Shown here in pieces: positions 37,057-47,790 of a stretch of DNA of 64,000 nucleotides. Both the position numbers and the translations under genes were made by a program. This DNA comes from Pseudomonas laurentiana. Its GTDB lineage: Bacteria; Pseudomonadota; Gammaproteobacteria; Pseudomonadales; Pseudomonadaceae. The stretch is taken from the NCBI RefSeq assembly GCF_014648275.1, contig NZ_BMQU01000004.1, positions 207,739 to 271,738 on the forward strand, written 5' to 3'. How positions within the stretch are numbered: position 1 is the first letter of the stretch; the number at the start of each line of letters is the position of its first letter. Under the pieces are notes generated by a model. The model did no database searches. It saw only the letters and a program-made list of their open reading frames with translations, and was not told where the DNA came from.

Positions 37057-38250
37057 ATGACCCTCGCCAACGATCCAATTGTCATTGTCAGCGCTGTGCG
37101 CACGCCCATGGGCGGGCTGCAGGGCGACCTTAAAAGCCTGACAGCGCCGCAACTCGGTGCTGCGGCCATCCGTGCGGCCGTAGCGCGCGCCGGTATTGCC
37201 AGCGATAGCGTCGAGCAGGTGCTGTTCGGCTGTGTATTGCCTGCCGGTCTGGGACAGGCGCCAGCCCGTCAGGCAGCCCTTGGGGCCGGCCTGGACAAGG
37301 GCACTACGTGTACAACCCTGAACAAAATGTGCGGTTCGGGCATGCAGGCCGCGATCATGGCCCATGACCTGCTGCTGGCAGGCAGCGCCGATGTGGTGGT
37401 GGCCGGTGGCATGGAAAGCATGTCCAACGCGCCGTACCTGCTGGACAAGGCCCGCAGCGGTTATCGCATGGGTCACGGCAAGATCATCGATCACATGTTC
37501 TTCGATGGCCTGGAAGATGCCTACGACAAGGGTCGTCTAATGGGCACTTTTGCCGAGGATTGTGCCGAGAAAAATGGCTTCAGCCGTAAAGCCCAGGACG
37601 ACTTCGCCATTGCGTCGCTGACCCGCGCCCAGCAGGCGATCAAGGACGGCAGCTTCGCCGCCGAGATCGTTCCGGTCGAAGTCACCGTGGGCAAGGAGCA
37701 GCGCCTGATCAGTGATGACGAACAACCACCCAAGGCTCGCCTGGACAAGATCCCGCAACTCAAGCCGGCTTTTCGCGACGGCGGTACCGTAACGGCGGCC
37801 AACTCCAGCTCGATCTCCGACGGCGCTGCCGCGCTGGTGCTGATGCGCCGTTCCCAGGCCGAACAACGTGGCTTGAAACCGCTGGCGGTTATCCATGGCC
37901 ACGCGGCGTTTGCTGATGCGCCATCACTGTTCCCGGTTGCGCCGATTGGCGCCATCGACAAGCTGATGAAGCGCACCGGCTGGAACCTCGGCGACGTCGA
38001 TCTGTTTGAAATCAACGAAGCCTTTGCCGTGGTTACCCTGGCCGCCATGCAAGCGCTCGAATTGCCCCATGACAAGGTCAATGTCCACGGTGGCGCTTGC
38101 GCCCTTGGCCATCCGATCGGTGCGTCGGGTGCGCGGATTATCGTCACACTGCTTTCGGCCCTGCGTCAGAAAGGCCTGCGCCGTGGTGTGGCGGCGATCT
38201 GCATCGGCGGCGGTGAAGCCACGGCCATGGCCGTTGAATGCCTGTATTGA
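37057..38250 (+). CDS. Acetyl-CoA acyltransferase (thiolase, FadAx-like)
   Basis: The enzyme cleaves 3-ketoacyl-CoA with CoA to release acetyl-CoA. The 397-residue product has the nucleophile Cys92 in [11 protein letters not shown], the NEAFAV block, the histidine motif [11 protein letters not shown] and the second cysteine in CIGGGEA. The length is normal. The start at 37057 ([20 protein letters not shown]) follows AGAGAG; the longer frame overlaps the previous gene and was rejected. Orthologues in P. putida are called fadAx. Confidence 0.9.
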   Translation: MTLANDPIVIVSAVRTPMGGLQGDLKSLTAPQLGAAAIRAAVARAGIASDSVEQVLFGCVLPAGLGQAPARQAALGAGLDKGTTCTTLNKMCGSGMQAAIMAHDLLLAGSADVVVAGGMESMSNAPYLLDKARSGYRMGHGKIIDHMFFDGLEDAYDKGRLMGTFAEDCAEKNGFSRKAQDDFAIASLTRAQQAIKDGSFAAEIVPVEVTVGKEQRLISDDEQPPKARLDKIPQLKPAFRDGGTVTAANSSSISDGAAALVLMRRSQAEQRGLKPLAVIHGHAAFADAPSLFPVAPIGAIDKLMKRTGWNLGDVDLFEINEAFAVVTLAAMQALELPHDKVNVHGGACALGHPIGASGARIIVTLLSALRQKGLRRGVAAICIGGGEATAMAVECLY

Positions 38251-38258
38251 GGTCCACC

Positions 38259-39386
38259 ATGTTAGTGAATGACGAACAACAGCAGATCAGCGACGCCGCC
38301 CGGCAGTTTGCCCAAGAACGTTTGCGGCCCTTTGCCGAACAGTGGGACCGCGACCACCGTTTCCCGAAAGAAGCCATGGTCGAAATGGCTGAACTGGGCT
38401 TCTTCGGCATGCTGGTGCCGGAGCAGTGGGGCGGTTGTGACACCGGGTACCTGGCTTACGCCATGGCCCTGGAGGAAATCGCTGCCGGCGACGGTGCCTG
38501 CTCGACCATCATGAGCGTGCACAACTCGGTGGGCTGTGTGCCGATCCTCAAGTTTGGCAACGACCAGCAGAAAGCCCAGTTCCTTACTCCGCTGGCCAGT
38601 GGCGCCATGCTCGGTGCGTTCGCCCTGACCGAACCGCAGGCCGGCTCCGATGCCAGCAGCCTGAAAACCCGAGCCCGGCGCGATGGCGACCACTACGTGC
38701 TTAATGGCTGCAAACAGTTCATCACGTCTGGCCAGAATGCCGGTGTGGTGATCGTATTTGCCGTGACTGACCCGGCCGCCGGCAAGCGTGGCATCAGCGC
38801 CTTCATCGTGCCGACCGACTCGCCGGGCTATCAGGTCGCCAGGGTCGAAGACAAGCTGGGTCAGCATGCCTCTGACACCTGTCAGATCGTTTTCGACGAC
38901 GTCCGTGTGCCGGTGGCCAACCGACTTGGCGAGGAGGGCGAAGGCTACAAGATTGCATTGGCCAACCTTGAGGGCGGGCGTATCGGCATTGCGGCACAGT
39001 CGGTGGGTATGGCCCGTGCGGCATTTGAAGTGGCCCGTGACTATGCCCGTGAGCGGCAGAGTTTTGGCAAAGCGTTGATCGAGCATCAGGCCGTCGCATT
39101 CCGCCTGGCTGATATGGCAACGCGCATCGCCGTAGCGCGGCAGATGGTGCATCATGCCGCAGCCTTGCGTGATGCAGGGCGTCCGGCGCTGGTGGAAGCC
39201 TCGATGGCCAAACTGTTTGCCTCGGAAATGGCCGAAAAGGTCTGCTCCGACGCCTTGCAGACCCTGGGCGGTTATGGCTATCTGAGCGACTTCCCGCTGG
39301 AGCGGATCTACCGCGATGTGCGGGTTTGCCAGATCTACGAAGGCACCAGCGACATTCAGCGCATGGTCATTGCGCGCAATCTTTGA
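38259..39386 (+). CDS. Short-chain acyl-CoA dehydrogenase
   Basis: This FAD enzyme introduces the alpha-beta double bond into acyl-CoA and passes electrons to ETF. The 375-residue product has the family signatures [13 protein letters not shown] and [20 protein letters not shown]. The probable catalytic base is Glu361 in IYEGTSDIQ. Its start at 38259 has GAGGT 5-6 nt upstream and lies 8 bp after the thiolase stop. It provides the first oxidation of the cycle encoded by this operon. Confidence 0.92.
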   Translation: MLVNDEQQQISDAARQFAQERLRPFAEQWDRDHRFPKEAMVEMAELGFFGMLVPEQWGGCDTGYLAYAMALEEIAAGDGACSTIMSVHNSVGCVPILKFGNDQQKAQFLTPLASGAMLGAFALTEPQAGSDASSLKTRARRDGDHYVLNGCKQFITSGQNAGVVIVFAVTDPAAGKRGISAFIVPTDSPGYQVARVEDKLGQHASDTCQIVFDDVRVPVANRLGEEGEGYKIALANLEGGRIGIAAQSVGMARAAFEVARDYARERQSFGKALIEHQAVAFRLADMATRIAVARQMVHHAAALRDAGRPALVEASMAKLFASEMAEKVCSDALQTLGGYGYLSDFPLERIYRDVRVCQIYEGTSDIQRMVIARNL

Positions 39387-39400
39387 AGGGAGCCGTTTGC

Positions 39401-40174
39401 ATGACGTACGAAACCATCCTGTTGGAAATCCGTGACAAGGTCGGTCTGATCACCCTCAATCGGCCGCAGGCGCTCAATGCCCTGAACGCCCAGATCGTGA
39501 GTGAGATCAACCAGGCGCTGGATCAGCTCGAACGCGACCCGAACATCGGCTGCGTGGTGCTTACCGGCTCCCAGAAAGCCTTCGCTGCCGGTGCCGACAT
39601 CAAGGAAATGGCCGACCTGCGTTACCCGCAGATCTACGTCGATGACCTGTTCAGCGACGCTGACCGCATCGCCAATCGTCGCAAGCCCATCATTGCCGCC
39701 GTCTCTGGTTTTGCTTTGGGCGGGGGGTGTGAGCTGGCCATGATGTGCGACTTCATTCTGGCCGGTGACAATGCCAAGTTCGGCCAACCGGAAATCAACC
39801 TGGGCGTACTGCCGGGCATGGGCGGTACCCAGCGCCTGACGCGTGCCGTAGGCAAGGCCAAGGCGATGGAGCTGTGCCTGACCGGTCGCCTGATGGGCGC
39901 TGAAGAGGCCGAGCGTGCTGGGTTGGTTGCCCGTGTTGTGCCTCAGGCGGAGTTGCTTGACGAAGCGCTGAAGGTTGCTGCCGTGATCGCCAGCAAATCG
40001 ATCCCGATGACCATGATGGTCAAGGAAAGCGTCAACCGCGCCTTTGAAGTCAACCTCACCGAAGGTGTGCGTTTCGAGCGTCGTGTGTTCCATGCCGCCT
40101 TCGCCACCGAAGACCAGAAAGAAGGCATGGCGGCATTCATCGCCAAGCGTGAAGCGCAGTTCAAGGACCGTTAA
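39401..40174 (+). CDS. Enoyl-CoA hydratase (FadBx-like)
   Basis: The enzyme adds water to 2-enoyl-CoA to form 3-hydroxyacyl-CoA. The 257-residue crotonase-fold product has the oxyanion-hole segments [12 protein letters not shown] and [11 protein letters not shown], and both catalytic glutamates (Glu111 and Glu131, in CELAMM and QPEINLG). The start at 39401 has GAAGGGAG upstream. It closes the five-gene cluster; with the dehydrogenase, the SDR and the thiolase it completes one beta-oxidation turn. A REP-like hairpin follows. Confidence 0.92.
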   Translation: MTYETILLEIRDKVGLITLNRPQALNALNAQIVSEINQALDQLERDPNIGCVVLTGSQKAFAAGADIKEMADLRYPQIYVDDLFSDADRIANRRKPIIAAVSGFALGGGCELAMMCDFILAGDNAKFGQPEINLGVLPGMGGTQRLTRAVGKAKAMELCLTGRLMGAEEAERAGLVARVVPQAELLDEALKVAAVIASKSIPMTMMVKESVNRAFEVNLTEGVRFERRVFHAAFATEDQKEGMAAFIAKREAQFKDR

Positions 40175-40188
40175 GGCACCTTCTCCTC

Positions 40189-40233
40189 GGCAAGGCTTGC
40201 TCCTGCACATTGAGCGGTGGGAGCCAGCCTTGC
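40189..40233. repeat. REP-like inverted repeat after the acyl-CoA cluster
   Basis: GGCAAGGCTTGCTCCTGC (40189-40206) is largely complementary to GGTGGGAGCCAGCCTTGCC (40216-40233 region). This resembles the short palindromic REP elements scattered between genes in P. putida and P. fluorescens genomes. Confidence 0.55.
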
Positions 40234-40374
40234 CAAGGTACAACGACGCCCCCAGACCTACTACCAAATAACGAGCCGCCCGCTGCCAACGGCTCATTCG
40301 CGGCCATCGACCTGCTGGCTAAGATCGAACCACTGCCTGCCCCTCGGCAGGCCTCGATCAGCAGAGGTTTCCGC

Positions 40375-41895
<1,521 letters not shown>

Positions 41896-41909
41896 ATCAC
41901 GTCCCTTTC

Positions 41910-41958
41910 GGCCGCTGGATACCTGGCATTTCTGTCAGTGTTCAGCGGCTGCTTTTTT
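41910..41958 (+). terminator. Possible terminator of the aldehyde dehydrogenase gene
   Basis: GCCGCTG (41911-41917) pairs with CAGCGGC (41943-41949) across a long loop and is followed by TGCTTTTTT. The long loop makes it weaker than usual. Confidence 0.5.
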
Positions 41959-42152
41959 GTGCTCCACTCATTGCTCGCGTGAGGGGGCTGTGCTGCTCAG
42001 GGCGTCAGGTGTGCGCGACGTCTCTGAGTGGCTTGTTGAGGATATGGCACCAAAGCGCTGAGCCATTTGCTCCCAAAGTAGGAGGCGTGGCTTGCAGGGC
42101 AGGTGTTTAATGAAATCACCGCAATCCTGTGGTGCTAGAAGAGGATCGAGTT

Positions 42153-42224
42153 ATGTGGAAAAAGCCTGCGTTCACTGATCTGCGTATTGGTTTTGAAGTG
42201 ACGATGTACTTCGCCAACCGTTGA
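42153..42224 (+). CDS. pqqA: Orphan PqqA, precursor peptide for pyrroloquinoline quinone
   Basis: The 23-codon frame from the ATG at 42153 to the TGA at 42224 begins [11 protein letters not shown] and contains the hallmark EVTMY. In PqqA the Glu and Tyr of this motif (Glu15 and Tyr19 here) are cross-linked and become the PQQ skeleton. AGAGGATCGAG precedes the start at a suitable distance. The other pqq genes are absent from the window, so this copy stands alone between the aldehyde dehydrogenase and ercA. A perfect hairpin follows 11 bp later. It could boost PQQ supply during growth on alcohols, when PQQ-dependent dehydrogenases are needed. Whether it is a second copy cannot be seen here. Confidence 0.88.
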   Translation: MWKKPAFTDLRIGFEVTMYFANR

Positions 42225-42235
42225 TCCTGCTCCCG

Positions 42236-42259
42236 CCGGCCACTGTGTACAGTGGCCGG
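42236..42259 (+). terminator. Strong hairpin downstream of pqqA
   Basis: CCGGCCACTGT and ACAGTGGCCGG form a perfect 11-bp palindromic stem with a tiny loop. No T-run follows, so it may stabilise the short pqqA mRNA or reduce readthrough into ercA, not act as a classical terminator. Confidence 0.55.
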
Positions 42260-42343
42260 TGCCACTTACGCTTGACGGTCTGATTGCAATCCCGGTCCGA
42301 TGCTTTAGGCTGGCGCTATCTTAAAAAAACAAGAAGGCGTTGC

Positions 42344-43507
42344 ATGAGCCCGAACCTGAGCCAGTTGCGTAAATTCGTCTCCCCGGAAATCATCTTTGGC
42401 GCGGGCTGTCGGCACCATGTGGCCAACTATGCCAAGACCTTTGGTGCACGCAAGGTGTTGCTGGTCAGCGACCCAGGGGTAATTGTTGCGGGGTGGGTGG
42501 CCGATATCGAAGCCAGCCTGCGCGAGCAGGGCATCGAGTACTGCCTGTACAGTGACGTGTCGCCCAATCCTCGGGTCGAGGAGGTCATGGCTGGCGCTGA
42601 GCGTTACCGCAGTGAGCAGTGCGATGTGATTGTCGCCGTTGGAGGTGGTAGCCCGATGGACTGTGCCAAGGGCATTGGCATCGTGGTAGCGCATGGTCGG
42701 CATATTCTGGAGTTTGAAGGGGTCGATACCATTCGTGTGCCGAGCCCGCCGCTGATCCTGATCCCGACCACTGCCGGAACCTCGGCGGATGTCTCGCAAT
42801 TCGTGATCATTTCCAACCAGCAGGAACGGATGAAGTTCTCCATCGTCAGCAAGGCAGTGGTGCCGGATGTGTCGTTGATCGACCCGGAAACCACCCTGAG
42901 CATGGACCCGTTCCTTTCCGCCTGCACCGGTATCGATGCGTTGGTGCATGCCATCGAGGCCTTTGTTTCTACTGGCCACGGGCCGCTGACCGATCCCCAC
43001 GCGCTGGAAGCAATGCGCCTGATCAACGGCCATCTGGTGCAGATGATCGCCAACCCTGGTGATATTGCCCTGCGCGAGAAAATCATGTTGGGCAGCATGC
43101 AGGCCGGGTTGGCGTTTTCCAACGCGATCCTGGGGGCGGTGCACGCCATGTCCCATAGCCTGGGCGGCTTCCTCGATCTGCCTCATGGCTTGTGCAATGC
43201 GGTGTTGGTTGAGCACGTCGTGGCCTTCAACTACAGCGCCGCACCCGAGCGTTTCAAGGTGATCGCCGAGACGCTGGGTATTGATTGCCGTGGCTTGAAT
43301 CACAACCAGATTCGCCAGCGCCTGGTGGAGCACCTGATTGCCCTCAAACACGCAGTAGGCTTCCATGAAACCCTTGGTCTGCATGGTGTTGGTCTGTCGG
43401 ATATCCCGTTCCTGTCGCAGCATGCCATGGATGATCCATGCATTCTGACCAACCCGCGTGCATCGAGCCTGCGTGACGTCGAGGTGGTGTATGGCGAGGC
43501 CCTCTGA
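42344..43507 (+). CDS. ercA: Iron-containing alcohol dehydrogenase, ErcA-like
   Basis: The 387-residue product belongs to the iron-dependent group III alcohol dehydrogenases. It has the NAD-binding segment VGGGSPMDCAKGIG and likely metal ligands Asp198 and His202 in TGIDALVHAIEAF. Two further histidines lie in AVHAMSHSLGGFLDLPHGLCN. In P. aeruginosa and P. putida, ErcA-type proteins next to an ErcS' kinase take part in regulation of the ethanol-oxidation system, possibly by generating a signal metabolite. The start at 42344 has AAGAAGG at 6 nt. Its 3' end overlaps the kinase start by 17 nt, which ties the two proteins together translationally. Confidence 0.88.
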   Translation: MSPNLSQLRKFVSPEIIFGAGCRHHVANYAKTFGARKVLLVSDPGVIVAGWVADIEASLREQGIEYCLYSDVSPNPRVEEVMAGAERYRSEQCDVIVAVGGGSPMDCAKGIGIVVAHGRHILEFEGVDTIRVPSPPLILIPTTAGTSADVSQFVIISNQQERMKFSIVSKAVVPDVSLIDPETTLSMDPFLSACTGIDALVHAIEAFVSTGHGPLTDPHALEAMRLINGHLVQMIANPGDIALREKIMLGSMQAGLAFSNAILGAVHAMSHSLGGFLDLPHGLCNAVLVEHVVAFNYSAAPERFKVIAETLGIDCRGLNHNQIRQRLVEHLIALKHAVGFHETLGLHGVGLSDIPFLSQHAMDDPCILTNPRASSLRDVEVVYGEAL

Positions 43508-45158
43508 TCCCGGGGCGGATGCCCTTGCCGGGCTTCTAGGGCTGAGCAACCATACGGTTCGCAAGAGCCATTACCCGGAATTGGCCGTGCGGCTGGAGGA
43601 GCTGGAGGCTGAACGCAACCGTTACAAGTGGCTGTTCGAGCACGCGGTACACGGGATTTTTCAAGCCAGCCTGGACGATGGCCTGCGTGCCGCGAACCCG
43701 GCGTTGGCACGTATGCTTGGCTACACCGACCCTCAGGCCGTGTTGTTTTCCCGTAGGGACCTGGGCGGTCATTTGTTTGTCGGTGGGCCGACGGAACTGT
43801 TGCAGATTACCCAGGTGTTGCAGCGCGACGGCGCCTTGCTTGGCTATGAGACACAGTTGCGCCGCCGTGATGGCAGCAGTATCGACGTGGTGATGAACCT
43901 CTTGCGCCGGCCTGATGAAGAAGGCCTGGTGGAAGGCTTCGTTGCCGACATCACTGAGCGCAAGCTGGCCCAGGAGCGCTTGCAGCAGCTCAACGATGAA
44001 CTGGAGCAGCGCGTCACCGAGCGTACCAACGAGTTGATTGACGCGCGTGATGCGGCCCAGGCCGCCAACCGGAGCAAGGACAAGTATCTGGCTGCAGCCA
44101 GCCATGACCTGTTGCAACCATTGAATGCGGCGCGGCTGCTGATCTCTACCCTGCGTGAGCGAGTGCTACCGGCCACCGAACAGGTGTTGGTCGAGCGCGC
44201 TCATCAGGCACTGGAAGGGGCGGAGGACCTGCTCACGGATCTGCTGGACATCTCTCGGCTGGACCAGGCTGCGATCAAACCAGACCTTGATCTGTACAGC
44301 CTGGATGAGGTGTTGGCACCATTGGCCTCGGAGTTCCAGCCGGTTGCTGAAGCCGCAGGGCTGAGCTTGCGGGTGCGCAGCGGTCAGCGGGTGATTCATA
44401 CCGATTTGCGGTTGCTGACGCGGATCCTGCGCAACTTCCTCAGCAATGCTTGTCGATACACCGAGCACGGACGTGTGTTGTTGGGCGCCAGACGATGTGG
44501 TCATTACCTGCGGCTTGAGGTGTGGGACAACGGTAGGGGAATTGCCGCCGATCGCCTTGAGTCGATTTTTCTGGAGTTCAATCAGCTCGACGTGGGGCGT
44601 GCGGCTGATCGCAAGGGGGTTGGCCTGGGGTTGGCGATTGTTGAACGTATTGCCCGCATACTCGACTGTCAGGTGCGTGTGCGTTCCTGGCCGGGGCGCG
44701 GCTCGGTGTTCAGCATTGATGTCCCGCTCACCCGCGATTTGCCACGCCCGCCGGTGGCCGCGGTGTTGCCGCAGCCAAGTATCGGCAATCCGTTGCCAGG
44801 ACGGCGTTTGCTGGTACTGGACAATGAACTGAGCATCCTCCAGAGCATGGCTTCTTTGCTCGGCCAGTGGGGGTGTGAGGTGCTGATCGCCACAGACCGT
44901 GAGAGCGCACTGGAGGTGCTGCAGGGGCGTGAGCCGGAGTTGATACTGGCGGACTACCACCTTGACCACGGCGTAACGGGCTGTGATGTGGTCATGGACC
45001 TGCGCAAGCATTTTGGACAGCCGATTGCAGCGGTGATGATTACGGCTGATCGTAGTGATCAGAGCCGTCTGGCAATGCAGCGTCTCGGGGCACCTCTGCT
45101 GAGTAAACCAGTGAAACCCGGTAAATTGCGGGCCGTGTTGAGCCAGCTGTTGGGGTAG
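43491..45158 (+). CDS. Hybrid sensor histidine kinase, ErcS'-like, with PAS and receiver domains
   Basis: The 555-residue cytoplasmic kinase has no membrane segment. The order is a short N-terminal coil, a PAS domain (about 45-155, ending in FVADITERK) and a coiled coil. HisKA follows with the phosphorylated His205 (AASHDLLQPLN), then HATPase with the N-box RNFLSNACRY and the GLGLAI G2 box. The C-terminal receiver has Asp488 (LILADYHL) and Lys539. It overlaps ercA by 17 nt. No stand-alone response regulator lies nearby, so it may feed a regulator elsewhere or act as a phosphorelay partner in the Erb/Erc network that controls alcohol oxidation. Confidence 0.87.
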   Translation: MARPSDPGADALAGLLGLSNHTVRKSHYPELAVRLEELEAERNRYKWLFEHAVHGIFQASLDDGLRAANPALARMLGYTDPQAVLFSRRDLGGHLFVGGPTELLQITQVLQRDGALLGYETQLRRRDGSSIDVVMNLLRRPDEEGLVEGFVADITERKLAQERLQQLNDELEQRVTERTNELIDARDAAQAANRSKDKYLAAASHDLLQPLNAARLLISTLRERVLPATEQVLVERAHQALEGAEDLLTDLLDISRLDQAAIKPDLDLYSLDEVLAPLASEFQPVAEAAGLSLRVRSGQRVIHTDLRLLTRILRNFLSNACRYTEHGRVLLGARRCGHYLRLEVWDNGRGIAADRLESIFLEFNQLDVGRAADRKGVGLGLAIVERIARILDCQVRVRSWPGRGSVFSIDVPLTRDLPRPPVAAVLPQPSIGNPLPGRRLLVLDNELSILQSMASLLGQWGCEVLIATDRESALEVLQGREPELILADYHLDHGVTGCDVVMDLRKHFGQPIAAVMITADRSDQSRLAMQRLGAPLLSKPVKPGKLRAVLSQLLG

Positions 45159-45493
45159 GGCGCATTCATGTGGATGCACAGTAAATTGTTACTGTATCTG
45201 AACGGCTTGCCCTGAGGCACACTGCATGGCCGTTGCCGTTTGTCTTCTGTAGTACGCCGGCTAGCCCTTTTATTTGCTATAAAGCCTGCGCCCTCAGGCC
45301 ATCAGGTGATGATGAGCCTTGGGTTTTTCAGGCGCATCCGCTGTCTTTTATGTTGCTGAGTACGAATCTCGGCCTTAGACTGCCGCCCCCTGTAAATTGA
45401 GTGCCGGATGGTGCTTGAAGAATTCCGCTGAGCGCGTTTGCCGCGAGCAGCACTCGATTCGCCTTAATGCACGTATTTTTTATAGAGAAATCA
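45159..45493. other. Intergenic region before the DksA-family gene
   Basis: No gene is recognised in this 335-bp stretch. It contains several AT-rich segments (TTTATTTGCTATAAAG near 45268-45285, and CACGTATTTTTTATAGAG before the DksA-like start) that may hold promoters. None matches a consensus strongly. Confidence 0.4.
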
Positions 45494-45898
45494 ATGACAA
45501 AGGAAAAGTTGCTGGCCATGCCGGCCGATGACTACATGAACGCCGAGCAACTGGCCTTCTTCACCGGCTTGTTGCAGTCGATGAAGATCGAAACCCAGGA
45601 GCGTATTGAACAGAGCCGTGTAGCCATTGAAAGCCTGGACTCGCCTGCCGATCCTGCCGACGCTGCCTCGGTTGAAGAAGAGCGCCATTGGCTGGTCAAC
45701 GCCATCGAACGTGACCAGCGCCTGCTGCCACAATTGGAGATGGCCTTGGGTCGAATTGCCGACGAAAGTTTCGGCTGGTGCGATGACAGTGGTGAACCTA
45801 TCGGCTTGAAGCGTCTGCTGATCAGCCCGACCACCAAATACTGCATCGAAGCGCAAGAGCGCCACGAACAGATCGACAAGCACCAGCGTCAGGTCTGA
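45494..45898 (+). CDS. DksA/TraR-family protein with only two of the four zinc-ligand cysteines
   Basis: DksA-type proteins bind the RNA-polymerase secondary channel and alter promoter activity together with ppGpp. The 134-residue product has the long coiled coil with the tip motif DPADAA (Asp53, Asp56, Ala58), which matches the DxxDxA consensus. The C-terminal zinc-finger region keeps Cys96 and Cys117 but has Ser99 and Thr114 at the other ligand positions. It is therefore a two-cysteine variant that may not bind zinc tightly. The start at 45494 (MTKEKLLAMPADDYM) was preferred over an upstream frame. It is conserved in Pseudomonas, distinct from the main DksA, and a strong terminator follows. 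Confidence 0.88.
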   Translation: MTKEKLLAMPADDYMNAEQLAFFTGLLQSMKIETQERIEQSRVAIESLDSPADPADAASVEEERHWLVNAIERDQRLLPQLEMALGRIADESFGWCDDSGEPIGLKRLLISPTTKYCIEAQERHEQIDKHQRQV

Positions 45899-45918
45899 CG
45901 TTCGCGCTGTTGTCACTC

Positions 45919-45956
45919 AAGGCCCCGGGCATCAAACCCCGGGGCCTTTGTATTTG
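45919..45956 (+). terminator. Rho-independent terminator of the DksA-family gene
   Basis: AAGGCCCCGG, an 8-nt loop and CCGGGGCCTT are followed by TGTATTTGTTG. It lies 20 bp after the stop. Confidence 0.78.
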
Positions 45957-46065
45957 TTGTCCTGTATCAAGCTCGGCCGTATTAGGTCCAAGGAAGCATA
46001 GATAATGGCTTTATAGTGGCGTTTAATGGCGTCACAAAAACGACAGTGTCTATGGAGTTCGAACC

Positions 46066-47676
46066 ATGATGCGAGAGGGATCTCTGCCAGAGTCCGTGCT
46101 AACGCCGCGCCAATCACTCACAGCAAGGCAGGGATGGGCGGGAGTGGCACTGCAAGGCTTGGCATTGCTGGTGCTGTTGGCGGCGATGGCATTTGCTGAG
46201 CTGTCCTTCTATGTCTGCGCACCGCTGGCCTTGTTGATCCTGTTGCTGCCGCGTTTTCGCAGCCGTGAGCCGGATGAAGTGCACAGTGCTATCGACCCGC
46301 TCGGTGAACTGACTCGCGATCTTTCGCATACCACCAGCCATAACGCCTTGTCAGCGGCGGGTGTGGCGTTTTCCGTGAAACAACTGGCCGACAAGCTGCA
46401 ATCACAACTTGACTCGGCGGCGCAGATTGTCAGCAGTGCGCATGTCATGATCGATACCGAGCAAGCAACTTCCCAGCTCAGTCAGCAAGCCTTGACTGCG
46501 GCCCGTGAAGCACACCAGAGCAGTGCTGCCGGGCGCTCGGTGCTGGCGGAGTCGATTCAGCGGATGCATCAACTGAGTGCCCGGGCGAGCGCCAGCCGCG
46601 AGTTGATCGAAGCCTTGCATCAGCGCAGTGAGGATATTGCGCGGGTCACCCTGGTGATTCATACCATTGCCAGTCAGACCAACTTGCTGGCGCTGAACGC
46701 AGCCATTGAGGCGGCCCGTGCAGGTGAGCATGGTCGCGGTTTTGCGGTGGTGGCCGATGAGGTGCGGGGCTTGGCGGGGCGAACTGCCAAAGCCACTGAA
46801 GAGGTCGGGCTGATGGTCGCTGATATTCAGCAGCGTACGGCTCAGGTCGTGGAGCAGATCCGTGAATTGTCCGACGACCTGCACACAGGGGTGGATCAGG
46901 TGGAACACACCGGTGGGCAACTCGACAGCATTGCCGGTCTGGCTGCCGGGGTGGAGCAACAGATCAGCGAGATTGCCCAGGGGACAGAGACCAATCTGGC
47001 CCAACTCGACAGTTTGTTCCGTGCTGTCGAGCAAATGCGTGGCGATTTGCAGGTCAGTGATCAGCAAACCCAGCAACTGGCCAAGGCCGCGGTACAAATG
47101 GAAGGACAGGCCGAGAGCATCAGCGAACGTTTGGCGGAGGTCGGCCTGGACGACTATCACCAGCGTATCTATGACCTGGCGCGGGAGGGCGCGCAAAGGA
47201 TGGCCAAGCAGTTTGAGGCGGATGTTGCCCAAGGCCGTATCAGCCTGGAAGATTTGTTCGATCGGCACTATCAGGCTGTTCCGGGCACCCGGCCCGTGCG
47301 TTATCGCACCCGTTTTGACCAGTACACCGATCAGGTTCTACCGGCCATTCAAGAGCCCTTGCTGAAAGCGCACGAAGGTCTGGTGTTTGCCATCGCTTGT
47401 ACTCAACAGGGCTATGTGCCGACGCACAATGCTGCGTTCAATCAGCCATTGACGGGCGATGAGGCGGTTGATACTGCGCACAATCGCAGTAAGCGCAAGT
47501 TCGATGATCGGACAGGCATTCGATGCGGTAGTCACCAACAGGCTGTTCTGTTGCAGACCTATACCCGTGACACGGGTGAGCTGATGCATGACCTGTCAGT
47601 GCCTATTGAAGTTCATGGGCGTCACTGGGGTGGTTTTCGTCTTGGTTACAAACCTCAGGTAGCCGCGTTGGGTTGA
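46066..47676 (+). CDS. Methyl-accepting chemotaxis protein with C-terminal soluble sensor-like domain
   Basis: The 536-residue receptor has two closely spaced transmembrane helices (about 27-44 and 46-63) with almost no periplasmic loop. A cytoplasmic signalling domain follows, with the conserved hairpin tip [20 protein letters not shown] at residues 209-228. About 170 further residues follow the signalling bundle. That segment includes [32 protein letters not shown] and a final [11 protein letters not shown], which look like a separate domain of the Cache/PAS type. The sensory function is thus likely intracellular and C-terminal, an uncommon layout. The start at 46066 has GGAG at 8 nt. Confidence 0.87.
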   Translation: MMREGSLPESVLTPRQSLTARQGWAGVALQGLALLVLLAAMAFAELSFYVCAPLALLILLLPRFRSREPDEVHSAIDPLGELTRDLSHTTSHNALSAAGVAFSVKQLADKLQSQLDSAAQIVSSAHVMIDTEQATSQLSQQALTAAREAHQSSAAGRSVLAESIQRMHQLSARASASRELIEALHQRSEDIARVTLVIHTIASQTNLLALNAAIEAARAGEHGRGFAVVADEVRGLAGRTAKATEEVGLMVADIQQRTAQVVEQIRELSDDLHTGVDQVEHTGGQLDSIAGLAAGVEQQISEIAQGTETNLAQLDSLFRAVEQMRGDLQVSDQQTQQLAKAAVQMEGQAESISERLAEVGLDDYHQRIYDLAREGAQRMAKQFEADVAQGRISLEDLFDRHYQAVPGTRPVRYRTRFDQYTDQVLPAIQEPLLKAHEGLVFAIACTQQGYVPTHNAAFNQPLTGDEAVDTAHNRSKRKFDDRTGIRCGSHQQAVLLQTYTRDTGELMHDLSVPIEVHGRHWGGFRLGYKPQVAALG

Positions 47677-47702
47677 GTGTTTTATTGCGGCTGATGTAAA
47701 AC

Positions 47703-47725
47703 AGCTATGCAGGTGATAGCTTTTT
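47703..47725 (+). terminator. Probable terminator of the chemoreceptor gene
   Basis: AGCTAT and ATAGCT pair across a 7-nt loop and are followed by TTTTT, 26 bp after the stop. Confidence 0.6.
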
Positions 47726-47790
47726 CCCGTGAGGAACGGGTTCTATGATGGCTCCATCGTTAGGTTGCTAATGACGTTCCGGAGGGAATC

